Source: Bacteroidota bacterium (GTDB taxonomy: Bacteria; Bacteroidota; Bacteroidia; Bacteroidales; DTGW01). From it: a stretch of DNA of 64,000 bases. The notes beneath the pieces are model-generated. The model searched no databases, had not been told where the DNA came from, and was given only the letters and a program-made list of their open reading frames with translations. The translations under genes were made by a program, and so were the position numbers. Positions 63,295 to 64,000 of the stretch are shown here, in pieces. Location of the stretch: positions 24,649 through 88,648 of the forward strand of contig JAKPGM010000021.1 of NCBI GenBank assembly GCA_029550865.1. The letters are read 5' to 3'. Each line of letters begins with the position of its first letter. Positions within the stretch are counted from its first letter, which is position 1.

Positions 63295-63776
63295 TGCGTG
63301 TAGGCTTCGGTTTTGATGTTCATCCTTTGGTCGAAGGTCATAGACTTTGTCTGGGAGGAATAGAAATACCTCATACAAAAGGGACTTTAGGGCATTCCGA
63401 TGGGGATGCCCTCATCCATGCTATATGCGATGCCCTGCTGGGCGCGGCTGCATTGGGAGACATCGGAATGCATTTTCCAGATAATGCAGCTGAATTTAAA
63501 GATATCGACAGTAAAATTCTGTTGAAACGCACCGTTGCTCTTTTACTACAACATAATTTTGGTATTGGAAATATCGATGTTACCGTGTGTTTGCAACGTC
63601 CCAAAATTGCACCTTTTATACCCCATATGCGTGCAACGCTGGCTCAGGTCATGCAAATTTCAGAAAACCAAATTTCTATAAAAGCTACTACAACAGAAAA
63701 ATTGGGCTACATTGGACGAGAAGAAGGGGTATCGGTTTATGCGGTGGCACTGATTCGACCGCTAACAAATGCTTAA
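63291..63776 (+). CDS. ispF: 2-C-methyl-D-erythritol 2,4-cyclodiphosphate synthase IspF
   Basis: A 161-residue enzyme of the MEP isoprenoid pathway. Zinc ligands are in GFDVHP and HSDGDALIHA; also GDIGMHFPD and ATTTEKLGYIGREEG, which form the CDP site. It starts at ATG 63291, overlapping the porV stop by four bases; a second ATG is next to it. Coupling to porV is positional, with no known functional link. Confidence 0.97.
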   Translation: MMRVGFGFDVHPLVEGHRLCLGGIEIPHTKGTLGHSDGDALIHAICDALLGAAALGDIGMHFPDNAAEFKDIDSKILLKRTVALLLQHNFGIGNIDVTVCLQRPKIAPFIPHMRATLAQVMQISENQISIKATTTEKLGYIGREEGVSVYAVALIRPLTNA

Positions 63777-64000
63777 CATCTTTCTGAATCACTATTAACC
63801 GACAAAGTTAGAATTTTCAACTTTTTGTTTTGCAAAAAATTGATATACAACTAAATAGAATACAAAGGGGTGTCAATTAAAAAAACTACCCCTTTATTTA
63901 GAATATCGATAATTGGACCACAGGACTTTTATTTTTTGTTTTTTTCTTTTTAACATAGGTTCTACGGCAATTTTCAACTACCCAGAAAACCTCCAGGTGG
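63777..64000. other. Intergenic end region without assignable gene
   Basis: AT-rich sequence after ispF. AAAGGGGT (63864-63871) and ACCCCTTT (63888-63895) form an 8-base inverted repeat with a 16-base loop, possibly a weak terminator. A minus-strand frame is open from the right edge to a TAA at 63900-63898, but its 33 residues are Lys-rich and match nothing known to me, so it is not called as a gene. Confidence 0.5.

Noticed and set aside
63898..64000. 3' end of a transposase or other gene on the minus strand
   Set aside because: Only 33 Lys-rich residues are visible and no transposase motif; the inverted repeat nearby is imperfect as an IS end.

Overview
The window is a chromosomal segment of a Bacteroidota bacterium, most likely an anaerobic member of the Bacteroidales or a close lineage. 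The evidence is: several type IX secretion system (T9SS) genes (porU, porV, gldJ, a PorP/SprF protein, gldB and the T9SS plug protein); a secreted protease with a T9SS C-terminal sorting domain; promoters of the Bacteroidota type (TTG or TTTG, then TAnnTTTG) instead of -35/-10 boxes; almost no Shine-Dalgarno sequences; many SPII lipoproteins; and an oxygen-sensitive Ech-type [NiFe] hydrogenase.

Layout. 1-3650: the 3' part of an S9 peptidase, then a glsA-glsB pair likely to make N-acyl glycine (or ornithine) lipids. 3708-10066: a divergent Rrf2 Fe-S-type regulator, an 85-residue Cys-containing protein, and a complete six-gene echABCDEF operon for a membrane-bound, ferredoxin-linked, ion-translocating hydrogenase. 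Its promoter carries a perfect palindrome over the -7 box. 10187-16524 (minus): a T9SS-exported lysyl-endopeptidase-like protease, a 12-unit TPR protein and a metal-chelate-binding lipoprotein, probably one operon. 16659-20152: gldB, a tiny 2[4Fe-4S] ferredoxin, and an ECF sigma factor with a putative anti-sigma protein that ends in a beta-barrel-like domain. 20149-28696: purH (minus), then a tight plus-strand run of ABC permease, class IV aminotransferase, AEC transporter, rsgA and a hybrid histidine kinase. 28757-38334 (minus): beta-barrel protein, surface lipoprotein, ruvC, S41 protease lipoprotein, Gfo/Idh/MocA oxidoreductase, TlpA-like protein, membrane protein, purD and the T9SS plug.

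38368-39609 is an AT-rich relic of a type II restriction-modification locus: a nuclease-like gene next to a DNA adenine methylase cut down to its N-terminal part. 39803-45548: lapA-like gene and xthA (minus), a coiled-coil protein, zapA, a 6S-like RNA, rny, then uvrB (minus). 45687-52293 (minus): sufE, an alkaline phosphatase, sufB, sufC, sufD and sufS, a full SUF iron-sulfur assembly set that could serve the Fe-S proteins elsewhere in the window. 52443-55322: tRNA-Lys(CTT), a papain-fold-like secreted protein, nth and murF. 55403-63776: gldJ and a PorP/SprF protein (minus), divergent from porU, porV and ispF. The last 224 bases hold no assignable gene.

The most distinctive parts are the Ech operon with its own putative operators, the sigma/anti-sigma-barrel pair, the TPR protein with alternating 64- and 56-58-residue units, and the decayed restriction-modification locus. 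No CRISPR array, prophage or clear insertion sequence was seen. All calls come from reading the sequence; no database search was made.
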